Assembly (NCBI GenBank): GCA_002404895.1
Contig: DHKO01000017.1
Coordinates: 1-15,272 of the forward strand
Origin: Treponema sp. UBA4692
GTDB lineage: Bacteria > Spirochaetota > Spirochaetia > Treponematales > Treponemataceae
Reading direction: 5' to 3'
Length of the DNA stretch: 15,272 nucleotides
Every line of letters starts with the position of its first letter. Within the stretch, counting starts at the first letter, position 1. This document shows positions 6,922-12,201 of this stretch, one piece after another. Under the pieces are notes generated by a model. That model was given only the letters and a program-made list of their open reading frames with translations, did not search any database and had not been told where the DNA came from. A program made the translations under genes and the position numbers.

Positions 6922-8499
6922 TTATTTTTCCTCTTCCGGGATTCTTGATTGTGTCTTGTCGAAATTCTGGCAGACCCATTCGATTTTTTCTTTTACTGTC
7001 TGAAATTTTTCCTTGCCGTACAAAGTCTCGTCAATCACGTCAAACGGAGTTTTGCCTTCGGTTGATTCAGAATTTAAGACTTCTCCTATTTCCAAGACAT
7101 CAAGATTTCCGCCGTAAGGCTCGTTGACTTTTATCCAGGGAAAATCCTTTGAGCCGTCGTAACATTCGCCTGTCATGATTCGCTTGAGCCGCTTTGAGGT
7201 TACATCGTAGGCGATTCCGTTGGGATTTGCGTCCGTTTTTTCGTTCAGCTGGCAGAGAATAAAAGTCCTGTTTCCGCCGTCCGATTTGTTAAGGTCAAGA
7301 ACCGCATGCCCGGTTGTGCCGCTGCCTGCGAAGAAATCGAGAATTGCGGAATTGGGATTTGAAGAGATTTTTATAAGAAAATTTATAAGTTTTACGGATT
7401 TCGGGTAGCCAAATGATTTTTCTCCTAAAATATTTGAAATTTCCTTTGTTCCATCTTGGGACATTCCAACGTAATCTGGTAATTTTGTGGAAACTGCAAT
7501 TTTTCCAAAATCATCTTTGGCTTTTTTCTCATCTTCATCTTTCCAATAACGCAATACAGGTTTTGAAATTTTTAAGAAATCATAATCGCCCGGAAAAATA
7601 ATCCTGTTTTCTTTTAAATATTCTGGAAAACCTTCTTTTGTAATACGCCAAACTGCTTTTTGGTTTACAGGATATGTTTCATTGTTTTTTGGATTTATGA
7701 TTGTAAAATTTGAGTTTGGTCTTTCTAAAGAAGTTCTTTGTGTTGTCATATCATGAAATCGCCAAGGTCTGTTTGGAAAATCTGGTGTTTCAAAATATTT
7801 TCTGTTTCCGCCTTCTATGCTAGCTTTGAAAAATTCGCTTTTTGCAAAAATAAGAATATACTCATAATCCTGCGATATTCCAAAAGGAACATCACTTTTT
7901 GCAGTTCGTTTTCTCCATGGAAAAATTCCGGCAAAATTTGTTTCCCCGAAAATCTCATCAAAAAGGCATTTCACATAAGCCTGGTTCTTGTCGTCTATGC
8001 TGCAGAAAATCACGCCCTCGTCAGATAGAAGCTGCCGTGCAAGAACAAGCCGTGGATAAAGCATAGAAAGAAGATTGTCGCGCGTAATGGCGTTGTTGTA
8101 ATTCGTCTTTGCAAACTCGCCCATGCTGTCTTTTCCGTAGGGCGGGTCAATGTAAATAACGTCGATTTTGCCTCTGTATTGAATCAGAAGATTTTGCAGA
8201 GCCTGATAGTTGTCGCCGATAATCAGCTTGTTCACCGGCTTTGCGTCGTCGGTGCGGAAAGAAAGTTTCTCGTTTTTCTTAAAGTATCGGATTTCGTCTC
8301 CCATTTTTTCAAGACGCTTGTCAAAGTGAAGCCCGGTTCTCTTGTAAGTAGTTCCAAGAGCCGCAATGTTAATCGCCTCGTTCAAAGAATCCGCGTTCGT
8401 GATGAGCTTTATAAGAAGGTCAGCGTTGGTCTGCTCAAGAATCCTGTCCTGCACGCGCTTTTTTATCTCGTCTATCAAAGATTGCCTTGTTGAATCCAT
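6922..8499 (-). CDS. mod: type III adenine DNA methyltransferase, Mod subunit
   Basis: This 525-residue N6-adenine methyltransferase both modifies and recognises the target site for the type III system. The catalytic DPPY (118-121, YIDPPYGKDS) comes before the SAM-binding FAGSGTT (390-396), the order of the beta class that includes type III Mod. The target-recognition domain should lie between them, about residues 180-370. The DNA encoding just that part (about 7330-7980) is much more AT-rich than the rest of the gene, which suggests exchange of the specificity domain. The N-terminal helical region (1-90) is the usual dimerisation and Res-binding part. The ATG has an AGGA at 8509-8512. No long simple repeat that would cause phase variation is visible in the coding sequence. 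The gene diverges from an XRE regulator. Confidence 0.95.
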   Translation of the reverse strand: MDSTRQSLIDEIKKRVQDRILEQTNADLLIKLITNADSLNEAINIAALGTTYKRTGLHFDKRLEKMGDEIRYFKKNEKLSFRTDDAKPVNKLIIGDNYQALQNLLIQYRGKIDVIYIDPPYGKDSMGEFAKTNYNNAITRDNLLSMLYPRLVLARQLLSDEGVIFCSIDDKNQAYVKCLFDEIFGETNFAGIFPWRKRTAKSDVPFGISQDYEYILIFAKSEFFKASIEGGNRKYFETPDFPNRPWRFHDMTTQRTSLERPNSNFTIINPKNNETYPVNQKAVWRITKEGFPEYLKENRIIFPGDYDFLKISKPVLRYWKDEDEKKAKDDFGKIAVSTKLPDYVGMSQDGTKEISNILGEKSFGYPKSVKLINFLIKISSNPNSAILDFFAGSGTTGHAVLDLNKSDGGNRTFILCQLNEKTDANPNGIAYDVTSKRLKRIMTGECYDGSKDFPWIKVNEPYGGNLDVLEIGEVLNSESTEGKTPFDVIDETLYGKEKFQTVKEKIEWVCQNFDKTQSRIPEEEK

Positions 8500-8521
8500 T
8501 TTGATTTGTCCTGAATGGTAA

Positions 8522-8555
8522 AAGAATATTCTTATAAGAGTAAAATATTACTCTT
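8522..8555. promoter_or_regulatory. two adjacent palindromes in the mod/XRE divergent region
   Basis: AAGAATATTCTT is a perfect 12-bp palindrome at 8522-8533. AAGAGTAA-AATA-TTACTCTT is a perfect inverted repeat at 8536-8555. Both share the outer AAGA/TCTT halves. They sit 10-45 bp upstream of the mod Shine-Dalgarno and are natural operators for the divergently encoded HTH protein. The rest of the 126-bp intergenic region is AT-rich, and no high-scoring mod promoter stands out. Confidence 0.6.
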
Positions 8556-8611
8556 TATAAAGATTATCGAATGAATATTTATCCGTTTTTATAACAAAAT
8601 GAATAAAATTT

Positions 8612-8617
8612 TATCAT
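8612..8617 (+). promoter_or_regulatory. possible -10 box immediately before the XRE regulator gene
   Basis: TATCAT at 8612-8617 has a weak -35 TTATAA at 8589-8594 (17-bp spacer). The predicted start of transcription falls at or within 2 nt of the ATG at 8626, and the only purine run (AGAGA) abuts the ATG too closely to act as a Shine-Dalgarno. It is a leaderless candidate but weaker than the one at 4785. Confidence 0.35.
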
Positions 8618-8625
8618 ATTAGAGA

Positions 8626-8967
8626 ATGAATTTTCGCGAGAATCTAAAATACTTAATGGATTTTAAAAACATTCAGACTAAAGAACTTTCAAAATTATCG
8701 GGAATAAGTGAAAACACAATAAAAAGCTATCTGAAAGAAGCCTCATCAGAACCGAAAATTTCAAATGCGATTTTAATAGCAAAGGCTTTGGGCGTAAGTG
8801 TCGAGTATTTGGCAAATTTGGATGAGCGTGCGGCTGGCAATGTTTCACCGCAGATTTTGGAGATAGAAAACTTATTGAAGAAGATGAGCCAAAAAGATTT
8901 GAATATTTTGCAAAGCGTAACAAAATCAATCGCTGAAAAATATCCAGAAGAAAAGGACGGAGGGTAA
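8626..8967 (+). CDS. XRE-family regulator, possible controller of the type III system
   Basis: This is a 113-residue DNA-binding protein. Residues 3-66 are a complete XRE/Cro-type helix-turn-helix (TKELSKLSGISENTIKSYLKEA, then AILIAKALGVSVEYLANLDE). The C-terminal ~45 residues form a charged helix (LEIENLLKKMSQKDLNILQ), probably for dimerisation. It is transcribed away from mod across a region with two palindromes, the arrangement of controller (C) proteins that time restriction against methylation. C proteins are best known from type II systems, so the role here is inferred from position. It could equally autoregulate only itself or belong to the downstream toxin-antitoxin unit. The ATG has no usable Shine-Dalgarno. 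Confidence 0.85.
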   Translation: MNFRENLKYLMDFKNIQTKELSKLSGISENTIKSYLKEASSEPKISNAILIAKALGVSVEYLANLDERAAGNVSPQILEIENLLKKMSQKDLNILQSVTKSIAEKYPEEKDGG

Positions 8968-8980
8968 TCACGAAAAACTA

Positions 8981-9009
8981 TTGATTAACTGTAAATTGTG
9001 GTTTACATT
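8981..9009 (+). promoter_or_regulatory. leaderless promoter and operator of the HigB-type module
   Basis: TTGATT (8981-8986), a 17-bp spacer and TACATT (9004-9009) precede the ATG at 9015 by only 5 nt. An inverted repeat TGTAAA-N6-TTTACA (8990-9007) covers the -10 box and is a likely operator for the toxin-antitoxin complex. Confidence 0.6.
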
Positions 9010-9014
9010 AAACT

Positions 9015-9308
9015 ATGGATTATGAGTTGCGGCAGACAAAGGAATTTGCAAAATGGCTTAAAAAACTGAAAGATACCGTTGCCAAGGTTTCAATAGCAAG
9101 GCGTCTTGTCAGAATGGAAGACGGCAATTTTGGAGATTCAAAGTCGGTCGGTGGCGGAGTGTTTGAAATAAGAATTGACGTTGGCAAAGGATACCGTGTT
9201 TATTTCACGAACAAAGACAATAAGATAATCTTTCTTCTTGTTGGCGGTGATAAGTCTACTCAAGATGATGATATAAAGATTGCCAAGAAAATGGCTAAGG
9301 AGGTCTGA
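9015..9308 (+). CDS. RelE/HigB-type addiction module toxin
   Basis: This is a 97-residue toxin of the RelE/ParE superfamily, in the 'addiction module killer protein' subgroup typified by Haemophilus HI1419. Diagnostic segments are the N-terminal TKEFAKWLKKLKD helix, IARRLVRMEDGNFGDSKSV, GVFEIRIDVGKGYRVYF and the C-terminal IIFLLVGGDKSTQDDDIKIA. The R-I-x-x-G-x-GYR-V-Y/F core and the GGDKS-Q-DI pattern are hallmarks of this group, which acts as ribosome-dependent or free mRNA interferase; activity here is inferred. The order is toxin first, as in higBA. The start has no Shine-Dalgarno and follows a -10 box by 5 nt, so it is a leaderless candidate. Its last codons contain the strong ribosome-binding site for the antitoxin. 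Confidence 0.92.
   Translation: MDYELRQTKEFAKWLKKLKDTVAKVSIARRLVRMEDGNFGDSKSVGGGVFEIRIDVGKGYRVYFTNKDNKIIFLLVGGDKSTQDDDIKIAKKMAKEV
9296..9304 (+). promoter_or_regulatory. near-perfect Shine-Dalgarno of the HI1420-like antitoxin
   Basis: TAAGGAGGT matches the 16S rRNA 3' end over nine bases and sits 5 nt before the antitoxin ATG at 9310, inside the toxin's last codons. It decides the antitoxin start and should make antitoxin translation exceed that of the toxin, which has none. Confidence 0.85.
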
Positions 9309-9309
9309 C

Positions 9310-9603
9310 ATGCTGGAAACTACAAAATTCGATGTTGCTGAATATCTCGATACAGATGAATTAAGAAAAGGCTATCTTGAACTTGCCGCAAAGGACGGCA
9401 CGCAAGAGGAACTATTAAAAGCAATAAATGATGTTGCAAGGGCAAAGGGAATGACAAAAACTGCCAAAGAAGCCGGGATTACAAGGGAAGGGCTTTATAA
9501 AGCTCTTTCCCCGAACGGCAATCCAGCTTTCTCTACAGTTTGGAATATTCTGCACGCTATCGGCTACACGCTTACGCCTACTCCTATAACAAAAACGGTG
9601 TAA
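9310..9603 (+). CDS. HI1420-type addiction module antitoxin
   Basis: This is a 97-residue antitoxin of the 'addiction module antidote' family (HI1420-like, XRE-related fold). Characteristic parts are the N-terminal FDVAEYLDTDELRKGYLELA, ELLKAINDVARAKGMTKTAKEAGITREGLYKALS, which contains the DNA-binding helix-turn-helix, and the final GNPAFSTVWNILHAIGYTLT. It should bind and block the toxin encoded just upstream and repress the shared promoter. I start it at 9310 rather than at the in-frame ATG at 9280, because of the Shine-Dalgarno at 9296-9304 and because family members begin near this point. The gap to the toxin stop is 1 nt. Confidence 0.93.
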   Translation: MLETTKFDVAEYLDTDELRKGYLELAAKDGTQEELLKAINDVARAKGMTKTAKEAGITREGLYKALSPNGNPAFSTVWNILHAIGYTLTPTPITKTV

Positions 9604-9662
9604 TGCAGTTATTCCTGACTAGCTTTCATCTTCCTCAATTCTATTTTAATAATTACTCTTTA
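9604..9662. other. AT-rich stretch after the HigB-type module
   Basis: No gene or clear terminator is seen. It carries ATTACTCTTTA at 9652-9662, an 11-bp match to one arm of the palindrome in the mod/XRE region (8547-8557). This could be a stray binding site for the same regulator or chance in AT-rich DNA. Confidence 0.35.
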
Positions 9663-9754
9663 AATCCCGCACTAAACGCCTCATTATTAGTGCAGTAATC
9701 GTCTCCACATTAGTGCGCTAATCAACGCCCATTTAGTGCAGTAACTGCCTCCTT
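9663..9754 (+). repeat. four 23-bp iteron-like direct repeats
   Basis: Units start at 9663, 9686, 9709 and 9732 with an exact 23-bp period. Units 2 to 4 open with ATTAGTGCAGTAAT, ATTAGTGCGCTAAT and TTTAGTGCAGTAAC. Unit 1 is degenerate but keeps the phase and the CGCCTC tail. Each core has dyad symmetry (TTAxTGCAxTAA), so each unit could bind a dimer on roughly the same face of the helix. The array sits 45 bp upstream of the XRE-immA promoter. It may be an operator array or iterons of a replicating or integrating element. There are no variable spacers, so it is not a CRISPR array. Confidence 0.75.
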
Positions 9755-9798
9755 TTACCACATTTGTTAAATTTTATTGAACTTTTTGATTTTTATTA

Positions 9799-9827
9799 TT
9801 GACTCCATGTTTTGACTGTTGTATATT
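9799..9827 (+). promoter_or_regulatory. promoter of the XRE-immA pair
   Basis: TTGACT (9799-9804), a 17-bp spacer and TATATT (9822-9827) form a strong sigma70-type promoter. A second TTGACT overlaps the spacer at 9812-9817. The predicted start near 9834 gives a leader of about 126 nt. Confidence 0.75.
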
Positions 9828-9837
9828 GGGTGTAGGT

Positions 9838-9859
9838 TCAAAATATTTGAATATTTTGA
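9838..9859. promoter_or_regulatory. 22-bp perfect palindrome at the start of the XRE-immA transcript
   Basis: TCAAAATATT-TG-AATATTTTGA has 10-bp perfect arms. It begins about 4 nt after the predicted transcription start, an ideal place for autorepression by the XRE protein encoded downstream. Confidence 0.65.
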
Positions 9860-9863
9860 TTTA

Positions 9864-9930
9864 TTTAAGGTTTATACAAACCTTAAAAACGGCTGAGTCA
9901 AGGTCTTGAGCGTAAGCGTGCCTTGACCAG
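9864..9930 (+). promoter_or_regulatory. structured leader with two hairpins before the XRE gene
   Basis: Hairpin 1 is TTTAAGGTTT-ATAC-AAACCTTAAA (9864-9887), a perfect 10-bp stem. Hairpin 2 pairs CTG(a)GTCAAGG with CCTTGACCAG (9893-9903 and 9921-9930), a 10-bp stem with one bulged A and a 17-nt loop. Neither is followed by a T run, so they are not intrinsic terminators. They may stabilise or regulate the leader. I recognise no riboswitch class. Confidence 0.55.
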
Positions 9931-9959
9931 ACGTATCTTATTAAAGACAGGGTAAAGAG

Positions 9960-10292
9960 ATGGGAAATGAGAAATTTATGGAGAGAATCCGCGAGCTGCG
10001 GGAGTCTAAAAAACTTTCTCAGGAAGCTCTTGCCGATAAGGTAGGAGTAACAAAAAGCGGAGTCGCAATGTGGGAGACAAGGGGTGTTGTTCCAAGAAAA
10101 GAAACTCTTGAAAAAATCTGCGACATTCTTGGCACAACAACTGACTATTTATTAGGTATAGGAGAAGTGAATGTTGCAAACGCAAAAATAAGCTCAATTC
10201 AAAGAGGACTTAGCAAACTTGATGAAAAAGACTTGGAGCGTGCGGAAGGTATTCTGCGCCTCGCATTTACAGAAGCATTTGGAGGGGAATAG
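9960..10292 (+). CDS. XRE-family repressor, ImmR-like
   Basis: This is a 110-residue repressor. Residues 7-66 are a clean Cro/CI-type helix-turn-helix (LSQEALADKVGVTKSGVAMWE, then LEKICDILGTTTDYLLGIGE). Residues 75-110 form a helical oligomerisation tail (ISSIQRGLSKLDEKDLERAEG). The stop codon TAG shares one base with the GTG start of the ImmA-type protease. A repressor directly followed by an ImmA/IrrE protease is the switch used by ICEBs1 and many prophages, in which the protease cleaves the repressor after DNA damage or a cell signal. The ATG at 9960 is preceded by AGGG at 9949-9952. A second ATG at 9978 is possible but would cut close to the HTH. Confidence 0.88.
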   Translation: MGNEKFMERIRELRESKKLSQEALADKVGVTKSGVAMWETRGVVPRKETLEKICDILGTTTDYLLGIGEVNVANAKISSIQRGLSKLDEKDLERAEGILRLAFTEAFGGE

Positions 10293-11023
10293 TGAACGAA
10301 GAATTTTCAGCAGACTACAAGACAGATATAGAAGAGCGTGTGAATGAGATTTTGATAAAATCCCGCTTTGCAAAGAAATTTCCTTTAGACTGCTTTCTGC
10401 TCGCGGACGAAATTGGAAAAGAGATTACAATAAAGTTGCTGCCGTTTTCATGGTTAGAAGAGCATGGAGTGAAAGTGGATGAAGTCGTCAGTTCAAAAGA
10501 TGCGGAAGCTGTCGAGTTTTGCGGAAGATACATAATTTTCTACAATCAGGATATGCCTCCTGTCAGAATTATATTCAGCATTGCGCATGAAATCGGTCAT
10601 ATTGTGCTGGGGCATGACATAGAGCTGATTACAGAATACAGAAAGAAAAAAGACCTGCGGTTCAAGCAGCTTTATGGACAGAGCGAGGTTGAGGCGAATT
10701 ATTTTGCCGCCTGCCTTTTAATGCCGGAAGCCATAATAAACCGTCTTAAGTCGCTTGGTTGCTATATAACAAAAGAGTTCTTGCAGTCTTCTTTCGGAGT
10801 GTCAGAATCTGCCGCTGAAATTCGCATAAAGACTTTAAGACGGAATTCTCAAAGATACGTTTCTTATTGGAATAAGGACAAATCTTTGGACAGTGCGGTT
10901 ATGCAGAAATTCTCTGATTTTATAAGAAAGACCGCTCCTAGACGAAAAAGCTATGAGGAAGAATATCGTTATGAAGAAGAAATGCAGGAAGAGCGGAACA
11001 GATGGCTTGCAGAAGGCTATTAA
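10292..11023 (+). CDS. ImmA/IrrE-family metallopeptidase
   Basis: This is a 243-residue zinc metallopeptidase of the ImmA/IrrE (M78-like) family. The HExxH motif is HEIGH at 99-103 in IAHEIGHIVLGH. The downstream zinc ligand is probably E134, in EANYFAACLLMPE, a strongly conserved family segment. By analogy with ImmA it should cleave the XRE repressor encoded just upstream and so induce the genes that repressor holds down. The start is GTG at 10292, overlapping the upstream stop by one base, with GGAGGGG at 10281-10287. The C-terminal ~40 residues are strongly charged (KSYEEEYRYEEEMQEERNRW) and look like a coiled or disordered tail beyond the usual domain. The gene it derepresses is not obvious; the HU-like gene downstream is a candidate. 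Confidence 0.93.
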   Translation: MNEEFSADYKTDIEERVNEILIKSRFAKKFPLDCFLLADEIGKEITIKLLPFSWLEEHGVKVDEVVSSKDAEAVEFCGRYIIFYNQDMPPVRIIFSIAHEIGHIVLGHDIELITEYRKKKDLRFKQLYGQSEVEANYFAACLLMPEAIINRLKSLGCYITKEFLQSSFGVSESAAEIRIKTLRRNSQRYVSYWNKDKSLDSAVMQKFSDFIRKTAPRRKSYEEEYRYEEEMQEERNRWLAEGY

Positions 11024-11054
11024 CGGAAAATAAAGTCGATAATATATTCGGCAT

Positions 11055-11151
11055 AAAAATTAAAATAAAAAAAGTCTGAAAACAGTTGCATATCATGCGA
11101 CAGGCAGTGGCTCCCAGACTTTGCGGCATCAATAATGATACCAAATGTGGT
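11055..11151 (-). ncRNA. possible minus-strand small RNA with terminator
   Basis: On the minus strand TTGAAT (11187-11182), an 18-bp spacer and TAATAT (11163-11158) could start an RNA near 11151. It would fold into a closing stem AAAGTCTG/CAGACTTT (11115-11122 with 11071-11078) that encloses GTCGCAT/ATGCAAC (one G-T wobble, ATC loop, 11085-11101). It then runs into a long T-rich tract (11070-11052), which resembles an intrinsic terminator. No start codon or ORF fits. The folding is read by eye. Confidence 0.35.
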
Positions 11152-11173
11152 TGTTTGATATTATCATTATTGA
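11129..11173. promoter_or_regulatory. 12-bp inverted repeat upstream of the HU-like gene
   Basis: TCAATAATGATA (11129-11140) and TATCATTATTGA (11162-11173) are perfect inverted copies with 21 bp between them, and their centres are 33 bp (about three helical turns) apart. It is probably a two-site operator, or a hairpin in a leader. It lies about 55-100 bp before the HU-like start. I see no convincing sigma70 promoter for that gene. Confidence 0.6.
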
Positions 11174-11213
11174 CCCGCCGTATTCAATAGCCGCTGCCGT
11201 AATCTTCTATTTT

Positions 11214-11221
11214 AGAGGAGG
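11214..11221 (+). promoter_or_regulatory. Shine-Dalgarno deciding the HU-like start
   Basis: AGAGGAGG ends 2 nt before the ATG at 11224 and 8 nt before the ATG at 11230. The second has normal spacing, so translation most likely begins at 11230. Confidence 0.75.
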
Positions 11222-11229
11222 CAATGCCT

Positions 11230-12000
11230 ATGGCAGCCAAATCAAATCTAATGGATTCTATCGAGAATCCGAACGGCCGTGTGTCTGTAAAACTACAGCG
11301 CAACTATTTCTCAAAGGATTCTTCCGACAAATACGTTGGAAGAATAGTCCGCAACACCCATTCTGTCGGGAATGTCATTCAGCTTGTAGCGAACAAGGTT
11401 CCGCAGCTGGACATAGGCACGGTTTATTCAGTCTGCGATGCTTTGGAGAAGGTCATCACTGAGTCTCTTGGAGGCGGCAACTCTGTAAACTGCCTGAATC
11501 TCGGCGTGTTCTACATTGCCTGTAGAGGCTCTACAGACGGAAAATCTTTCTCGCCGAACATCACGGTTAAGTTTATTCCGTCAGAAGTTACAAAATCCGC
11601 AATCTCAAAAGTTGCGGTTGAGCATGAATCTTATTCCGAGCCGGCTGCGACTATCAGCAAGATTGTTGATGTTGACACAGGGCTTGCAGACGGAAATCTT
11701 TCCTTGAACGGTTCTGTGCAGATTTCGGGTAAGAAGCTTCTGATTGGTGGCGAAGGAAGCGGAATCTGGTTTGCTCCTGCGTCTGAAGATACTGCGGCGA
11801 TTGACGAAAGCGGCGCGGACTGGACTCAGGTTACGGCAAAACTTTCCGTGAACAAGCCCGGAACTTTGCTTTTTCCCTTGCCAAAGACGCTTTCAGCTGG
11901 CACGTACCGCATTGTGCTGAAAACAAGGTGCACATCAAATCTGAAGTATGAGCGAAAGGAGCTTGTCTCGACAGTTTCAGACGCATTTGTGATAAAGTAA
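11230..12000 (+). CDS. HU-like DNA-binding protein with C-terminal Ig-fold domain
   Basis: This 256-residue protein has two modules. Residues about 10-125 match the divergent HU/IHF-like domain seen in Bacteroidetes and spirochaetes: GRVSVKLQRNYFSKD, then YVGRIVRNTHSVGNVIQLVANKV and a sheet ending NITVKFIP. Residues about 160-256 are an Ig-like DUF4469-type beta-sandwich (GSVQISGKKLLIGG to TYRIVLKTRCTSN). Together they fit the 'HU-HIG' class, found in many copies per genome and often linked to mobile elements; its precise role is not established. It probably binds DNA and presents the Ig domain for protein contacts. It follows the ImmA gene and has its own strong Shine-Dalgarno and a terminator behind it. 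The codons are like those of the neighbours. Confidence 0.88.
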   Translation: MAAKSNLMDSIENPNGRVSVKLQRNYFSKDSSDKYVGRIVRNTHSVGNVIQLVANKVPQLDIGTVYSVCDALEKVITESLGGGNSVNCLNLGVFYIACRGSTDGKSFSPNITVKFIPSEVTKSAISKVAVEHESYSEPAATISKIVDVDTGLADGNLSLNGSVQISGKKLLIGGEGSGIWFAPASEDTAAIDESGADWTQVTAKLSVNKPGTLLFPLPKTLSAGTYRIVLKTRCTSNLKYERKELVSTVSDAFVIK

Positions 12001-12011
12001 TGGGCGTGCTT

Positions 12012-12046
12012 ATCAGGACATTTGATTTTCAGATGTCCTGATTTTC
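12012..12046 (+). terminator. intrinsic terminator of the HU-like gene
   Basis: ATCAGGACAT (12012-12021) pairs perfectly with ATGTCCTGAT (12033-12042) around an 11-nt loop, followed by TTTT. It starts 11 bp after the stop codon. Confidence 0.88.
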
Positions 12047-12047
12047 C

Positions 12048-12196
12048 GGGGCTTCCGGCTGCGGCTCCGTTTCACTCCGTCAGCCGCCGTCGGGCTTTCC
12101 GCACTTCGCCGTCTAACTGCGGCTCATTCTTCCGCTTGCTTGGCTTCGCCAATGCTGCGCTACAGAACTGCTTCGCAGGTGCTCCAATCCCTAAGC
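12048..12196 (-). repeat. mosaic palindromic repeat, copy C
   Basis: The plus strand opens GGGGCTTCCGGC, passes through TTTCACTCCG and GCCGCCGTCGGGCT as in copy B, contains the reverse complement of the GAATGAGCCGCAGTTAGACG block of copy A, and ends ATCCCTAAGC. It fills the space between two convergent genes. On the minus strand its TTAGGGATTGGA end begins 5 nt after the methyltransferase stop, so it is read as that gene's 3' untranslated region. Confidence 0.72.
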
Positions 12197-12201
12197 TATA
12201 T

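Noticed and set aside
1430..8499. Simple-sequence repeats that would make mod or res phase-variable.
   Set aside because: No homopolymer or short tandem repeat tract of useful length is present in mod, res or their upstream region; T runs are at most about eight bases.
9663..9754. The 23-bp repeats as a mini CRISPR array.
   Set aside because: The repeats abut one another with no spacers of 30 bp or so, there are no cas genes, and the units are degenerate.
11085..11101. GTTGCAT-ATC-ATGCGAC as a dif or XerCD recombination site.
   Set aside because: The arms do not match the conserved XerC/XerD half-sites; it fits better as part of the nested stem.
11145..11200. A frame reading IIIIDPPYS just upstream of the HU-like gene looks like methyltransferase motif IV, suggesting a methylase fossil.
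   Set aside because: The resemblance covers about 10 residues, no other methylase motif is near, and the frame then runs out of phase through the HU-like gene. Part of it is the 12-bp inverted repeat. Probably chance.
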